A stretch of DNA of 64,000 nt from Bradyrhizobium ottawaense (lineage in GTDB: Bacteria > Pseudomonadota > Alphaproteobacteria > Rhizobiales > Xanthobacteraceae), in assembly GCF_900099825.1 (NCBI RefSeq), contig NZ_LT629693.1:1364001-1428000 (forward strand), written 5' to 3'. Positions 51,352 through 58,988 of this stretch are shown here, in pieces. Within the stretch, counting starts at the first letter, position 1. The number at the start of each line of letters is the position of its first letter. Below the pieces are notes generated by a model. The model saw only the letters and a list, made by a program, of their open reading frames with translations. It made no database searches and was not told where the DNA came from. Both the position numbers and the translations under genes were made by a program.

Positions 51352-52569
51352 TCATGCCGCCTCTGAACGAAGGGCCAGCGAGCGGCCGAACATCATATCG
51401 GAGCGAATTCTCTGCGTCGGCTGCCGGGTGCGGATCAGTTCGAGATACCACAGCGCGTCACCGACATCGCCGATCAGGACCGCGCCGGTCAATCGTCCGT
51501 CCGTGATGACAAGCTTCTTGTAGTTGCCGTGATTGATGTCTGACAGCACGAGGGCTTCGCTGCCCTCGCCGCCCATGAAGTCGCCCGCCGAGAATACGCT
51601 GACGCCGGAGACCTTCAGATTGGTCGCGACGATGCTGCCGTTATAGGCGGCTTCGCGGCCGGCGAGATGCTGCGCCAGCACCCGCCCCTGCTCGTAGGCC
51701 GGCTCGACCAGCCCGTAGCAGATGCCGCGATGTTCGGCGCATTCGCCGATCGCAAAGATATCCGCCGCACCGGTTTGCAGATGATCGTCGACGACGATGC
51801 CGCGGTTGACGGCGATGCCGGCCTCCTTGGCCAGCGCCATGTTGGGCCGGATGCCGGCGGCAAAGATAATCGCGTCGGCATCGATCCGACGGCCATCCAC
51901 CAGTTCGACGCCCTCGACCCGGGTCTCGCCATGGATCCGCGCCGTGTTGGCGTTGAGCAGGATCTCGATGCCCTTGCATTCCACCAGCGATTTCAACAGC
52001 GCTGCCGCAGACGCGTCGAGCTGACGTTCCATCAGGCGGTCCATCAGGTGAATCAGCGTCACCGGCGCGCCGGCCTTGGCGAGCCCATAGGCCGCTTCGA
52101 GACCGAGCAGTCCGCCGCCGACCACCACCACGCGCTTCTTTTGCGCCGCCAGCGTCAGCAGCAGATCGACGTCCCGGCTGTCGCGAAAGGTATGCACGCC
52201 GGCGAGATCGGCGCCGGGCACGTTCAGCCGCAGCGCGGAAGAGCCCGTGGTCAATACTAGTTTGGAGAACGGGACGCTCTCGTCGCCGGCGATCTTGAGC
52301 TCGCGGCGGCCGACATCGATCTCGGTCGCACGGCAACCGTATTTCAACGTCACGCCGCGCTCGCTCCACCACGACGCCGGCCGCAATTCGATATCCTGCG
52401 TCGTGGTTTCGCCGGCAAGCACCGAGGACAGCAAGACGCGGTTATAGGCCAGCCGCGGCTCGTCGCCGATCACGGCAATGGCGTAGCGGCCGAGCGCCAC
52501 CTTCGCCAGTTCATCGACCAGACGGGCGGCGGCCATGCCATTGCCGACAATCACAAGCGGTTCGCTCAC
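51352..52569 (-). CDS. flp: FAD-dependent NAD(P)H oxidoreductase of nitrate assimilation (Flp)
   Basis: This 405-residue flavoprotein resembles the N-terminal half of NirB/NasB. It has the FAD motif VIVGNGMAAARLV, the NAD motif VVVVGGGLLGLEAAYGLA, FAAGIRPN and the C-terminal FAD segment ADIFAIGECAEH. It lacks the siroheme and [2Fe-2S] parts of a nitrite reductase. In B. japonicum the same gene (flp) passes electrons from NAD(P)H to NasC and to the haemoglobin Bjgb. The gaps to both neighbours are under 20 nt. Confidence 0.9.
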   Translation of the reverse strand: MSEPLVIVGNGMAAARLVDELAKVALGRYAIAVIGDEPRLAYNRVLLSSVLAGETTTQDIELRPASWWSERGVTLKYGCRATEIDVGRRELKIAGDESVPFSKLVLTTGSSALRLNVPGADLAGVHTFRDSRDVDLLLTLAAQKKRVVVVGGGLLGLEAAYGLAKAGAPVTLIHLMDRLMERQLDASAAALLKSLVECKGIEILLNANTARIHGETRVEGVELVDGRRIDADAIIFAAGIRPNMALAKEAGIAVNRGIVVDDHLQTGAADIFAIGECAEHRGICYGLVEPAYEQGRVLAQHLAGREAAYNGSIVATNLKVSGVSVFSAGDFMGGEGSEALVLSDINHGNYKKLVITDGRLTGAVLIGDVGDALWYLELIRTRQPTQRIRSDMMFGRSLALRSEAA

Positions 52570-52587
52570 CGGCGTATCCTCGTATTC

Positions 52588-53013
52588 CTACTCGGCCGCT
52601 TGAGCGCGGCCGTAGGCTTCCTCGATCATGTAACCGGACAGCGTGCCGTAGGCCGCAGTCCAGGCGTCGGCGACTTCGGGGGTCCAGGCGTCGCCCAATC
52701 CCTTTTCCAGCGTCCACAGCAGCGCGCCGCCGACGACCGGATAATGCTCGGGCTTGGCACCATAGTTGACGTGACGTTTGGCGAGTGCGCTCGCGGCCGG
52801 CAGCACGGCTTCGAGATTGCTCAGGCCGCCCACGACGAGGGCGAGCGTCGCCATCAACTTCTTGCGCTGCTCGGACATGTCGTCCGGAAACATCGCGCGC
52901 ACCGACGGCGCCACCTCGAACAGGCGGCCGTAGAACAGCAGCGCGGCCTGCTCCGAGATCGGCGCGACCTTGGCGAAGCTGTCCTGAACCAGTTTGATCT
53001 GTGACGGATTCAT
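52588..53013 (-). CDS. bjgb: Single-domain bacterial haemoglobin (Bjgb-like)
   Basis: This 141-residue globin has the flavohaemoglobin globin-domain pattern without the reductase: LFYGRLFEVAPSVRAMFP, the proximal histidine in LAKRHVNYGAKPEHYPVVG and LLWTLEKGLG. It should bind NO and O2 and convert NO to nitrate, with reductant from Flp. It lies 18 nt before flp and 89 nt after nrtC. In B. japonicum a narK gene stands before bjgb; none is present here. Confidence 0.92.
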   Translation of the reverse strand: MNPSQIKLVQDSFAKVAPISEQAALLFYGRLFEVAPSVRAMFPDDMSEQRKKLMATLALVVGGLSNLEAVLPAASALAKRHVNYGAKPEHYPVVGGALLWTLEKGLGDAWTPEVADAWTAAYGTLSGYMIEEAYGRAQAAE

Positions 53014-53101
53014 CTCAATTCTCCTTAACTCTCAAAGGTGAACCGGTTGGTCGTGAAGTCCGCAAAATGGGTTCAAGCTGCAACGCCCGGGAAGAAGCGG
53101 C

Positions 53102-53899
53102 CTACGCCGCCGCCTCGACGAAGCGATGCCGTTCGTAGAGAAATTCGAGCACGCGCTGGCGGCACTTGAGGTAACCGGGATTGGTCGCGAGCTCGAGCCG
53201 CTTGCGCGGACGGGCCAGCGGCACTTCCAGCACCTCGCCGATCCGCGCGCTCGGCCCGTTGGTCATCATCACGATGCGGTCCGACAGCAACACGGCCTCG
53301 TCGACGTCATGCGTGATCATCAGGATGGTGTTGCCGAGCTTCTGGTGCAGCGCCATCACCGAATCCTGCAGATGCGCGCGGGTCAACGCGTCGAGCGCGC
53401 CAAAGGGCTCGTCGAGCAGCAGCACCTTCGGCTCCATCGCCAGCGCACGCGCGATGCCGACGCGCTGCTTCATGCCGCCGGAAATTTCCGACGGCCGCTT
53501 GTCCTTGGCATGGGCCATCTGCACCAGGTTGAGATTGTGCATCACCCAGGCGTCGCGCTCGGCCCTGGTCTTGCTGGAGGCGAACACCTTGTCGACGCCG
53601 AGCTTGACGTTTTCGTAGACCGTCAGCCAGGGCAGCAGGCTGTGGTTCTGGAACACCACCGCGCGATCCGGCCCCGGCGCGTTGACCTCGCGATTCTCCA
53701 GCAGCACGCAGCCGTTGGTGGTGCCGGTGAGGCCGGCGACGATGTTGAGCATCGTCGACTTGCCGCAGCCGGAATGTCCGATGATCGAGACGTATTCGCC
53801 CTTGTCGATCGTCAGGCTGATGTCCTTCAGCACCTCGGTCGACGCATTGCCGCGGGTGAAGACCTTGTCGATGTGGTCGAGCTTCAAATAGGCCTGCAT
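53102..53899 (-). CDS. nrtC: Nitrate ABC transporter ATP-binding protein
   Basis: This 265-residue ATPase of the NrtCD/SsuB/TauB family has Walker A GHSGCGKST, signature ISGGMKQRVGIARAL, Walker B VLLLDEPFGALD and switch histidine in MITHDVDEA. It lacks the C-terminal NrtA-like domain of cyanobacterial NrtC, which makes it similar to NrtD; the symbol follows rhizobial use. It powers nitrate/nitrite import with NrtAB, 10 nt upstream. Confidence 0.92.
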   Translation of the reverse strand: MQAYLKLDHIDKVFTRGNASTEVLKDISLTIDKGEYVSIIGHSGCGKSTMLNIVAGLTGTTNGCVLLENREVNAPGPDRAVVFQNHSLLPWLTVYENVKLGVDKVFASSKTRAERDAWVMHNLNLVQMAHAKDKRPSEISGGMKQRVGIARALAMEPKVLLLDEPFGALDALTRAHLQDSVMALHQKLGNTILMITHDVDEAVLLSDRIVMMTNGPSARIGEVLEVPLARPRKRLELATNPGYLKCRQRVLEFLYERHRFVEAAA

Positions 53900-53909
53900 G
53901 ACATTTCCT

Positions 53910-54815
53910 TCAGCTTATCGCGGTGCCGCGGGTGACGATTTTGCCCAGGCCCGCGATCAGGCGGTCGAGCACGAAGCCGATGATGCCGACATAGAACAGC
54001 GCCAGGATGATTTCGCTGATGTGCGAGGAATTCCACGCATCCCAGATGAAAAAGCCGATGCCGACGCCGCCGATCAGCATCTCGGCTGCGATGATGGCGA
54101 GCCATGACAGACCGATGCCGATGCGCAGGCCGGTGAAGATGTAGGGCGCAGCCGCCGGGATCATCACCTTGGTGAAGAACTCGAGCGGATTGAGCTGCAC
54201 CACCGCGGCGACGTTGCGGTAATCCTGCGGGATGTTGCGGATGCCGACGGCGGTGTTGATGATGATCGGCCATACCGAGGTGATGAAGATCACGAAGATC
54301 GCCGAGGGCTGGCCGTCACGGAAGGCCGCCAGCGCCAGCGGTAACCAGGCCAGCGGCGGAATGGTGCGCAACACCTGGAACAGCGGATCGAGCCCGCGCA
54401 TCGCCCAGACCGATTGTCCGACCAGTGTGCCGAGCGCGACGCCGACGACGGCTGCAATCGAATAACCGAGCGCGACCCGCTGAAGGCTCGCCGACAGATG
54501 CCAGAACAGACCCTTGTCGATGCCGCCACGATCGAAGAACGGATCGAAGATCAGCTCCTTGGTATCCTTGAAGACTTTCGACGGCGGCGGCAGGGTCGAG
54601 CCCGTGCGCCGGCACACCAGTTCCCAGAACAGCATCAGGAGCGCGATGACGATCAGCGGCGGCACGACGTGCGCCGCGATCTCCTTGGCCATCTTGGCGT
54701 ATTTTTCGGCGCGTGGCGCCCGCTTCGGCGTCATCGTCACAACCGGCGCCGCTGTTGCCGCCGGGGTCGGAATGGCCGCAGCAGGAGCTTCGGCTTTCAT
54801 GGCAGTCATCGTCAT
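53910..54815 (-). CDS. nrtB: Nitrate ABC transporter permease
   Basis: This 301-residue BPD-type permease has about six helices, a 45-residue Ala/Pro-rich N-terminal extension and the coupling motif near FFTKVMIPAAAPYIFTGLRI (EAA loop). NrtB landmarks are GSTLPPPSKV and SVWPIIINTAVGIRNIP. It forms the channel with NrtC. There are 62 nt to nrtA upstream. Confidence 0.93.
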   Translation of the reverse strand: MTMTAMKAEAPAAAIPTPAATAAPVVTMTPKRAPRAEKYAKMAKEIAAHVVPPLIVIALLMLFWELVCRRTGSTLPPPSKVFKDTKELIFDPFFDRGGIDKGLFWHLSASLQRVALGYSIAAVVGVALGTLVGQSVWAMRGLDPLFQVLRTIPPLAWLPLALAAFRDGQPSAIFVIFITSVWPIIINTAVGIRNIPQDYRNVAAVVQLNPLEFFTKVMIPAAAPYIFTGLRIGIGLSWLAIIAAEMLIGGVGIGFFIWDAWNSSHISEIILALFYVGIIGFVLDRLIAGLGKIVTRGTAIS

Positions 54816-54877
54816 TGAAAGTGTATCTCCGTGTTCAAAGAACGGGCCGCACGCGCGAGCGCACGGCCCGGCCGGGA

Positions 54878-56191
54878 TCAGACGTCAACACGCTTGATGG
54901 ACAGGGACTTGAGATACGCAGCGGGATTCTCGGGATCGAACACCTTGCCGTCGAAGAAGGTCTCCTTGCCGCGCGAGGTCGAGGCCGGAATATCGGCCGC
55001 GGCAACGCCGAGCTCCTTGGCGGCCTCCTTCCAGAGATCCTCGCGGTTGACCTTGGCGATCAGCGCCTTGGTGTCGAAGCCGGCTTCATACTTGCCCCAG
55101 CGGATATCCTCGGTGAGGAACCAGAGGTCATGGCTCTGGTACGGATACGACGCGTTGTCCTTCCAGAAGCGCATGTGCTGCGGTGAGTTCTCGACGACAC
55201 GGCCGGTGCCGTAGTCGAACTTGCCCTTCATGCGGTCGGTGACGTCCTCGACCGGGCAGTTGATCCACTGGCGCTTGGCGCAGATCGCCGCAGTCTCTTC
55301 GCGGTTCTCCGCCTGCTCGCACCACTGCTGCGCTTCCATGACAGCCATCAGCAGTGCTTTGGCGGCCTTCGGATATTTGTCGACATAGGCGGCGCGCATG
55401 CCGAAGGATTTTTCCGGATGCTTGTCCCAGAGTTCGCCGGTCGTGATCGCGGTATAGCCGATCTCCTGATGGATCAGCTGCAGGTTCCAGGGTTCGCAGA
55501 CGCAGAAGCAGTCCATGGTGCCAACCTTCATGTTGGCGACCATCTGCGGCGGCGGCACCACGATCGTTTCGATATCCTTGTCGGGATCGATGCCGCCGGC
55601 GGCGAGCCAGTAACGGATCCACAAATCGTGGGTACCGCCGGGGAAAGTCATCGCGGCCTTGATCGCTTTACCACCGGCCTTCTTCTTTTCGAGTGCGACC
55701 TTGAACGGCGCGGTATCGAGGCCGACCTTGATGTCGCTGTATTCCTTGGAAACGGAAATACACTGGCCGTTCAGATTGAGCCGCGCCAGGATGTACATCG
55801 GCGTCGGCTGGTTGTTCTGCGTCACCTTGCCGGACGAGATCAGGTACGGCATCGGCGTCAGGATATGCGCGCCGTCGATGCCATTGCCTTCCGAGCCCAG
55901 GACCAGGTTGTCGCGCGTGGTGCCCCAGGAGGCCTGCTTCTGCACTTCGACATCGGGCATGCCGTATTTGGCGAAGATGCCCTTCTCCTTGGCGACGAAC
56001 AGCGGCGAAGCGTCCGTCAGTGCGATGAAGCCGAGTTTGGCGGCCTTCACTTCCGGACCCGCGCCTTGCGCAAAAGCACCGGCGGGGAAATTGAGCTTGG
56101 CCGCGGCGAGCAAGGCTGCCGTGCCACCGGTCGCTTTCAGAAGCTGACGGCGGCTGAGGCCGCGTGGGGTCGGAAGGGTGGGCTTCGTCAT
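54878..56191 (-). CDS. nrtA: Nitrate ABC transporter substrate-binding protein (Tat-exported)
   Basis: This 437-residue periplasmic nitrate-binding protein has an N-terminal Tat motif SRRQLLK with hydrophobic stretch and AFA cleavage. NrtA features are LGFIALTDASPLFVAKEKG, EGNGIDGAHILTPMPYLI and FCVCEPWNLQLI. ATG 56191 (MTKPTLPTPRG) is chosen over the frame opening at 56251 because that part lies in the leader. It is the first gene of nrtABC-bjgb-flp-nasC. Confidence 0.93.
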   Translation of the reverse strand: MTKPTLPTPRGLSRRQLLKATGGTAALLAAAKLNFPAGAFAQGAGPEVKAAKLGFIALTDASPLFVAKEKGIFAKYGMPDVEVQKQASWGTTRDNLVLGSEGNGIDGAHILTPMPYLISSGKVTQNNQPTPMYILARLNLNGQCISVSKEYSDIKVGLDTAPFKVALEKKKAGGKAIKAAMTFPGGTHDLWIRYWLAAGGIDPDKDIETIVVPPPQMVANMKVGTMDCFCVCEPWNLQLIHQEIGYTAITTGELWDKHPEKSFGMRAAYVDKYPKAAKALLMAVMEAQQWCEQAENREETAAICAKRQWINCPVEDVTDRMKGKFDYGTGRVVENSPQHMRFWKDNASYPYQSHDLWFLTEDIRWGKYEAGFDTKALIAKVNREDLWKEAAKELGVAAADIPASTSRGKETFFDGKVFDPENPAAYLKSLSIKRVDV

Positions 56192-56334
56192 GGGTATCGC
56201 TGTCCTTTGCGTCTGAGCGGGCCGTCCGTTTGGCAAAACCGTGGGGCGCATAGGGGCGCGTTCCGGGGAAGCCCCGGGGTTGCGGCGTTACAATTCGGAT
56301 GATTGGTCTCAAGGGACGGCATCAATGGCGTCAG
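56192..56334 (-). promoter_or_regulatory. nrtA leader with two A1/G4 hexaloop hairpins and terminator (NasT antitermination)
   Basis: The predicted 5' leader is about 143 nt. It begins with a hairpin at 56315-56332 (RNA GACGCC-AUUGAU-GCCGUC) whose six-base loop has A at 1 and G at 4. A second, weaker one at 56280-56293 (UUGU-AACGCC-GCAA) also has A1/G4. It is followed at once by CCGGGG-CUU-CCCCGG at 56263-56277. Two such hexaloops before a terminator is the pattern recognised by ANTAR proteins such as NasT. No T tract follows the terminator stem, so its strength is uncertain. nasST is not in the window. Confidence 0.6.
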
Positions 56335-56343
56335 CACAAGCTA

Positions 56344-56359
56344 TTCAAGCATCGTGCCA
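56344..56359 (-). promoter_or_regulatory. Sigma-54-like promoter of nrtA
   Basis: The minus strand reads TGGCACGATGCTTGAA. All fixed bases of TGGCACR-N4-TTGCW fit except C to A at the -12 dinucleotide. Spacing puts the start at about 56334, directly in front of the first leader hairpin, which supports both calls. Confidence 0.55.
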
Positions 56360-56455
56360 AGCCTACTGCAGCGCAAAAAACTTATATATTTCAGTGAAGT
56401 ATGAGTTAGGCGACGCGGCGTCGAAACCGGTGCCAGCATTCAAAATTTGCGATTC

Positions 56456-56488
56456 GCTCAATTCTTGTGCGGCGCACAAGAATTGAGC
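56456..56488. repeat. Perfect 15-bp inverted repeat
   Basis: GCTCAATTCTTGTGC and GCACAAGAATTGAGC enclose the loop GGC. It lies about 55 nt after the dioxygenase stop and about 100-130 nt upstream of the nrtA promoter. It could terminate the dioxygenase transcript or be an activator site for nrtA. There is no adjacent run of T, and the half-sites do not match NtrC well. Confidence 0.6.
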
Positions 56489-56542
56489 AGGTGCTTCCAA
56501 GGTGGCTTCAGGCGTGTCTCAAGCGTGTTCTCAGGCCTATTC

Positions 56543-57457
56543 TCAAGCGTGTTCTTGGGCCTTCGCCGCCATCGGCTTCGGTGCGGCTCCCTGCCCGGGC
56601 TTCATGTGGAATTCGTAGGTCATCAGGTGCCACGGAACCTCCGCCGGCTTGCCATCCGGCATCAGCGCGTCGGTGCGTTTTTCGATTCTGGCAACGAGCT
56701 CGTCCTTGACCCCGAACACCACGTCGGAATCGAGATATTTGTCGCCATCCATGAAGACGTGCGTGATCAAAGGCTCGTAGCCTGGCGCATTGACGAGGAA
56801 ATGCACATGCGCCGGCCGCATCGCGTGGCGGCGGGTCTGGATGATCATCTCGCCGACCGGGCCGTCGGTCGGAATCGGATAGCTGCACGGCAGGATGGTG
56901 CGGAAGAAGAACCGGCCATCGGCGTCGGTGACGAAGCGCGCCCGCGACGAAGGCCCTTCGGTCGCATAGGTCGGCCGCTGTGAATCGTAATAGCCTTCGT
57001 CATCGGCGTGCCAGATGTCGACCGGCACATTGGCCAGCGGCTTGCCCTGGAGATCGGTGACGCGGCTCTGCACGAACATCCGCTCGCCGGGCAGATTGGC
57101 CGATACGTCGGTGCCGTGCGGCATCACCTTGTGCTCGCCGACATAGAACGGGCCGAGCACGGTGGTCTCGGTGGCGCCTTCGCGCTCGCGGTGGTTGACG
57201 GCATCGACCAGCATCGACACCCCGAGCACGTCGGAGAGCAGAATGAACTCCTGCCGGATCGGGGTGCATTTCTGCCCCGTGCGGGTCAGGAAATCGATCG
57301 CGTATTCCCATTCCTCGAAGGTGAGGCCGGTCTTGCTGACATAGTCGTGCAGCGATTTCACCAGTTCCTGCAGCAGGAATTTGGCGCGCGGATCGGGGGT
57401 ATCGTCGAAGCTGCGGATCACGGCGGCGGTGAGTTCGGTCTCGTTGAACTGGGTCAT
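56543..57457 (-). CDS. Intradiol ring-cleavage dioxygenase (hydroxyquinol 1,2-dioxygenase type)
   Basis: This 304-residue non-haem Fe(III) enzyme has an N-terminal linker domain, then VDIWHADDEGYYDSQ (Tyr ligand), ILPCSYPIPTDGPVG (second Tyr) and MRPAHVHF (two His ligands). The YPIPTDGPVG form and the length suit hydroxyquinol or chlorocatechol dioxygenases. It opens the ring of hydroxyquinol to maleylacetate. No maleylacetate reductase is adjacent. It is probably a single gene; the tail is Gln/Ala/Lys-rich. Confidence 0.87.
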   Translation of the reverse strand: MTQFNETELTAAVIRSFDDTPDPRAKFLLQELVKSLHDYVSKTGLTFEEWEYAIDFLTRTGQKCTPIRQEFILLSDVLGVSMLVDAVNHREREGATETTVLGPFYVGEHKVMPHGTDVSANLPGERMFVQSRVTDLQGKPLANVPVDIWHADDEGYYDSQRPTYATEGPSSRARFVTDADGRFFFRTILPCSYPIPTDGPVGEMIIQTRRHAMRPAHVHFLVNAPGYEPLITHVFMDGDKYLDSDVVFGVKDELVARIEKRTDALMPDGKPAEVPWHLMTYEFHMKPGQGAAPKPMAAKAQEHA

Positions 57458-57610
57458 TTTGGCTGTCCTGCGGGCTACGCGAATGGCTCTGCCAGCCTAT
57501 AGCACCGTTCGGCCCAAGGGTATCCCAAGGGCAGGCTCGGGCCGTTCGAACGGACTACACTTTTCGGCTATCTAGGGGCGGTACCCAGCCTGCCGGAGAT
57601 CAGCCCCCCG

Positions 57611-58885
57611 ATGTTAGCCCCCACCCCCGCCTCGCCCGAATCCGCCGGAATGTCCAAGCCGGCGCTCGACCGTCTCGAAAATCACCTGAGGCAGCGCTAC
57701 GTCGATGCCGGCCGCTTTCCCGGAACGCAGTTGCTGGTCTATCGCCGCGGCAAGGTCGTGCACTCGACGGTGCAGGGCTTCGCCGACGTCGAGCGCAAGG
57801 TGCCGGTCAAGGACGACACGATCTTCCGGATCTACTCCATGACCAAGCCGATCACGTCGGTGGCCTTCATGATGCTGGTGGAGGAAGGCCGCGTCGCGCT
57901 CGATGAGCCCGTCCACAAATACATTCCGGAATGGAAGAACCTCGGCGTGTTCCAGGCCGGCACCTACCCGGCGTTTCTGACCCGGCCGCCGTCGCGGCCG
58001 ATGCTGATCGTCGACCTGTTGCGCCACACCTCTGGTCTGACATACGGCTTCCAGCAGCGCTCCAATGTCGACGCCGCCTATCGCGAGAACAAGATCGGCG
58101 AAGTGATCAAGGCCGGCACGCTGCAATCGATGATCGAGGACCTGGCCAAAATTCCGCTGGAATTTTCGCCGGGCGAGGCCTGGAACTATTCGGTCGCCAC
58201 CGACGTGATCGGCTATCTCGTCGGCAAGATCAGCGGGATGCCGTTCGAGCAGTTCCTGAAAGAGCGGATCCTCGGCCCGCTCGGCATGAACGACACCGAC
58301 TTCTTCGTGCCGAAGGAAAAGGCCCATCGCTTCGCGGCCTGCTATTCGGCCGACCCGCAAGGCGGCTTCAATCCGCTCGCCGCCGATCGCAAGGGCACGC
58401 TGACGCTGCAGGACGACCCTGCCACGAGTTCGTTCCTGTCACCTCCCTCGCTGGTCTCCGGCGGCGGCGGCCTGTGCTCGACCGCGGCCGACTATCTCAC
58501 CTTCTGCCGCGCGCTGCTCAATGGCGGCGAGCTCGGCGGCGTCAGGCTGCTGGGCCCGAAGACGCTGAAATTGATGGCGTCGAACCACCTGCCCGGCGGC
58601 GTCGACCTGCCGGCGATGTCGCGCTCGATGTTCTCGGAAGCCACCTATAACGGCATCGGCTTTGGTCTCGGCTTTGCCGTCACCATGAACCCGGCGCAGA
58701 CGCTGATTGCCGGCAGCCCCGGCGAATTCAACTGGGGTGGTGCTGCGACGACGTCGTTCTTTATCGATCCGGCGGAAGAGCTGATCACCATCTTCATGAC
58801 GCAGGTGCTGCCATCGAGCGCCTATCCGCTGCGGCGCGAACTGCGCACGATGGTTTATGCCGCGATCACCGACAGTAATCTCTGA
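57611..58885 (+). CDS. Serine hydrolase, beta-lactamase class C/EstB family (second copy)
   Basis: This 424-residue protein is related to the one at 30821. It has SxxK in YSMTKPITSVA and YxN-like in WNYSVATD. It has no signal peptide (starts MLAPTPASPESAGMSK), so it is cytoplasmic, unlike its homologue. It is likely an esterase. GGAG lies about 12 nt before the ATG. It is divergent from the dioxygenase, with nothing recognised in the 153-nt gap. Confidence 0.87.
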   Translation: MLAPTPASPESAGMSKPALDRLENHLRQRYVDAGRFPGTQLLVYRRGKVVHSTVQGFADVERKVPVKDDTIFRIYSMTKPITSVAFMMLVEEGRVALDEPVHKYIPEWKNLGVFQAGTYPAFLTRPPSRPMLIVDLLRHTSGLTYGFQQRSNVDAAYRENKIGEVIKAGTLQSMIEDLAKIPLEFSPGEAWNYSVATDVIGYLVGKISGMPFEQFLKERILGPLGMNDTDFFVPKEKAHRFAACYSADPQGGFNPLAADRKGTLTLQDDPATSSFLSPPSLVSGGGGLCSTAADYLTFCRALLNGGELGGVRLLGPKTLKLMASNHLPGGVDLPAMSRSMFSEATYNGIGFGLGFAVTMNPAQTLIAGSPGEFNWGGAATTSFFIDPAEELITIFMTQVLPSSAYPLRRELRTMVYAAITDSNL

Positions 58886-58988
58886 CGGCAAATCCGGGTT
58901 CCGCGGCACAAGCCGGCCGTCGTGGAACCCGGCCACTTCGGGCTAATTTCCTTGGCGGTTTCAACCGCTTCTCCTATGCTCCCGGCAA

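Noticed and set aside
48654-51506. A 950-codon open frame on the plus strand opposite nasC
   Set aside because: It has the same GC artefact: no motifs or ribosome-binding site, and the minus strand encodes a full molybdopterin reductase.
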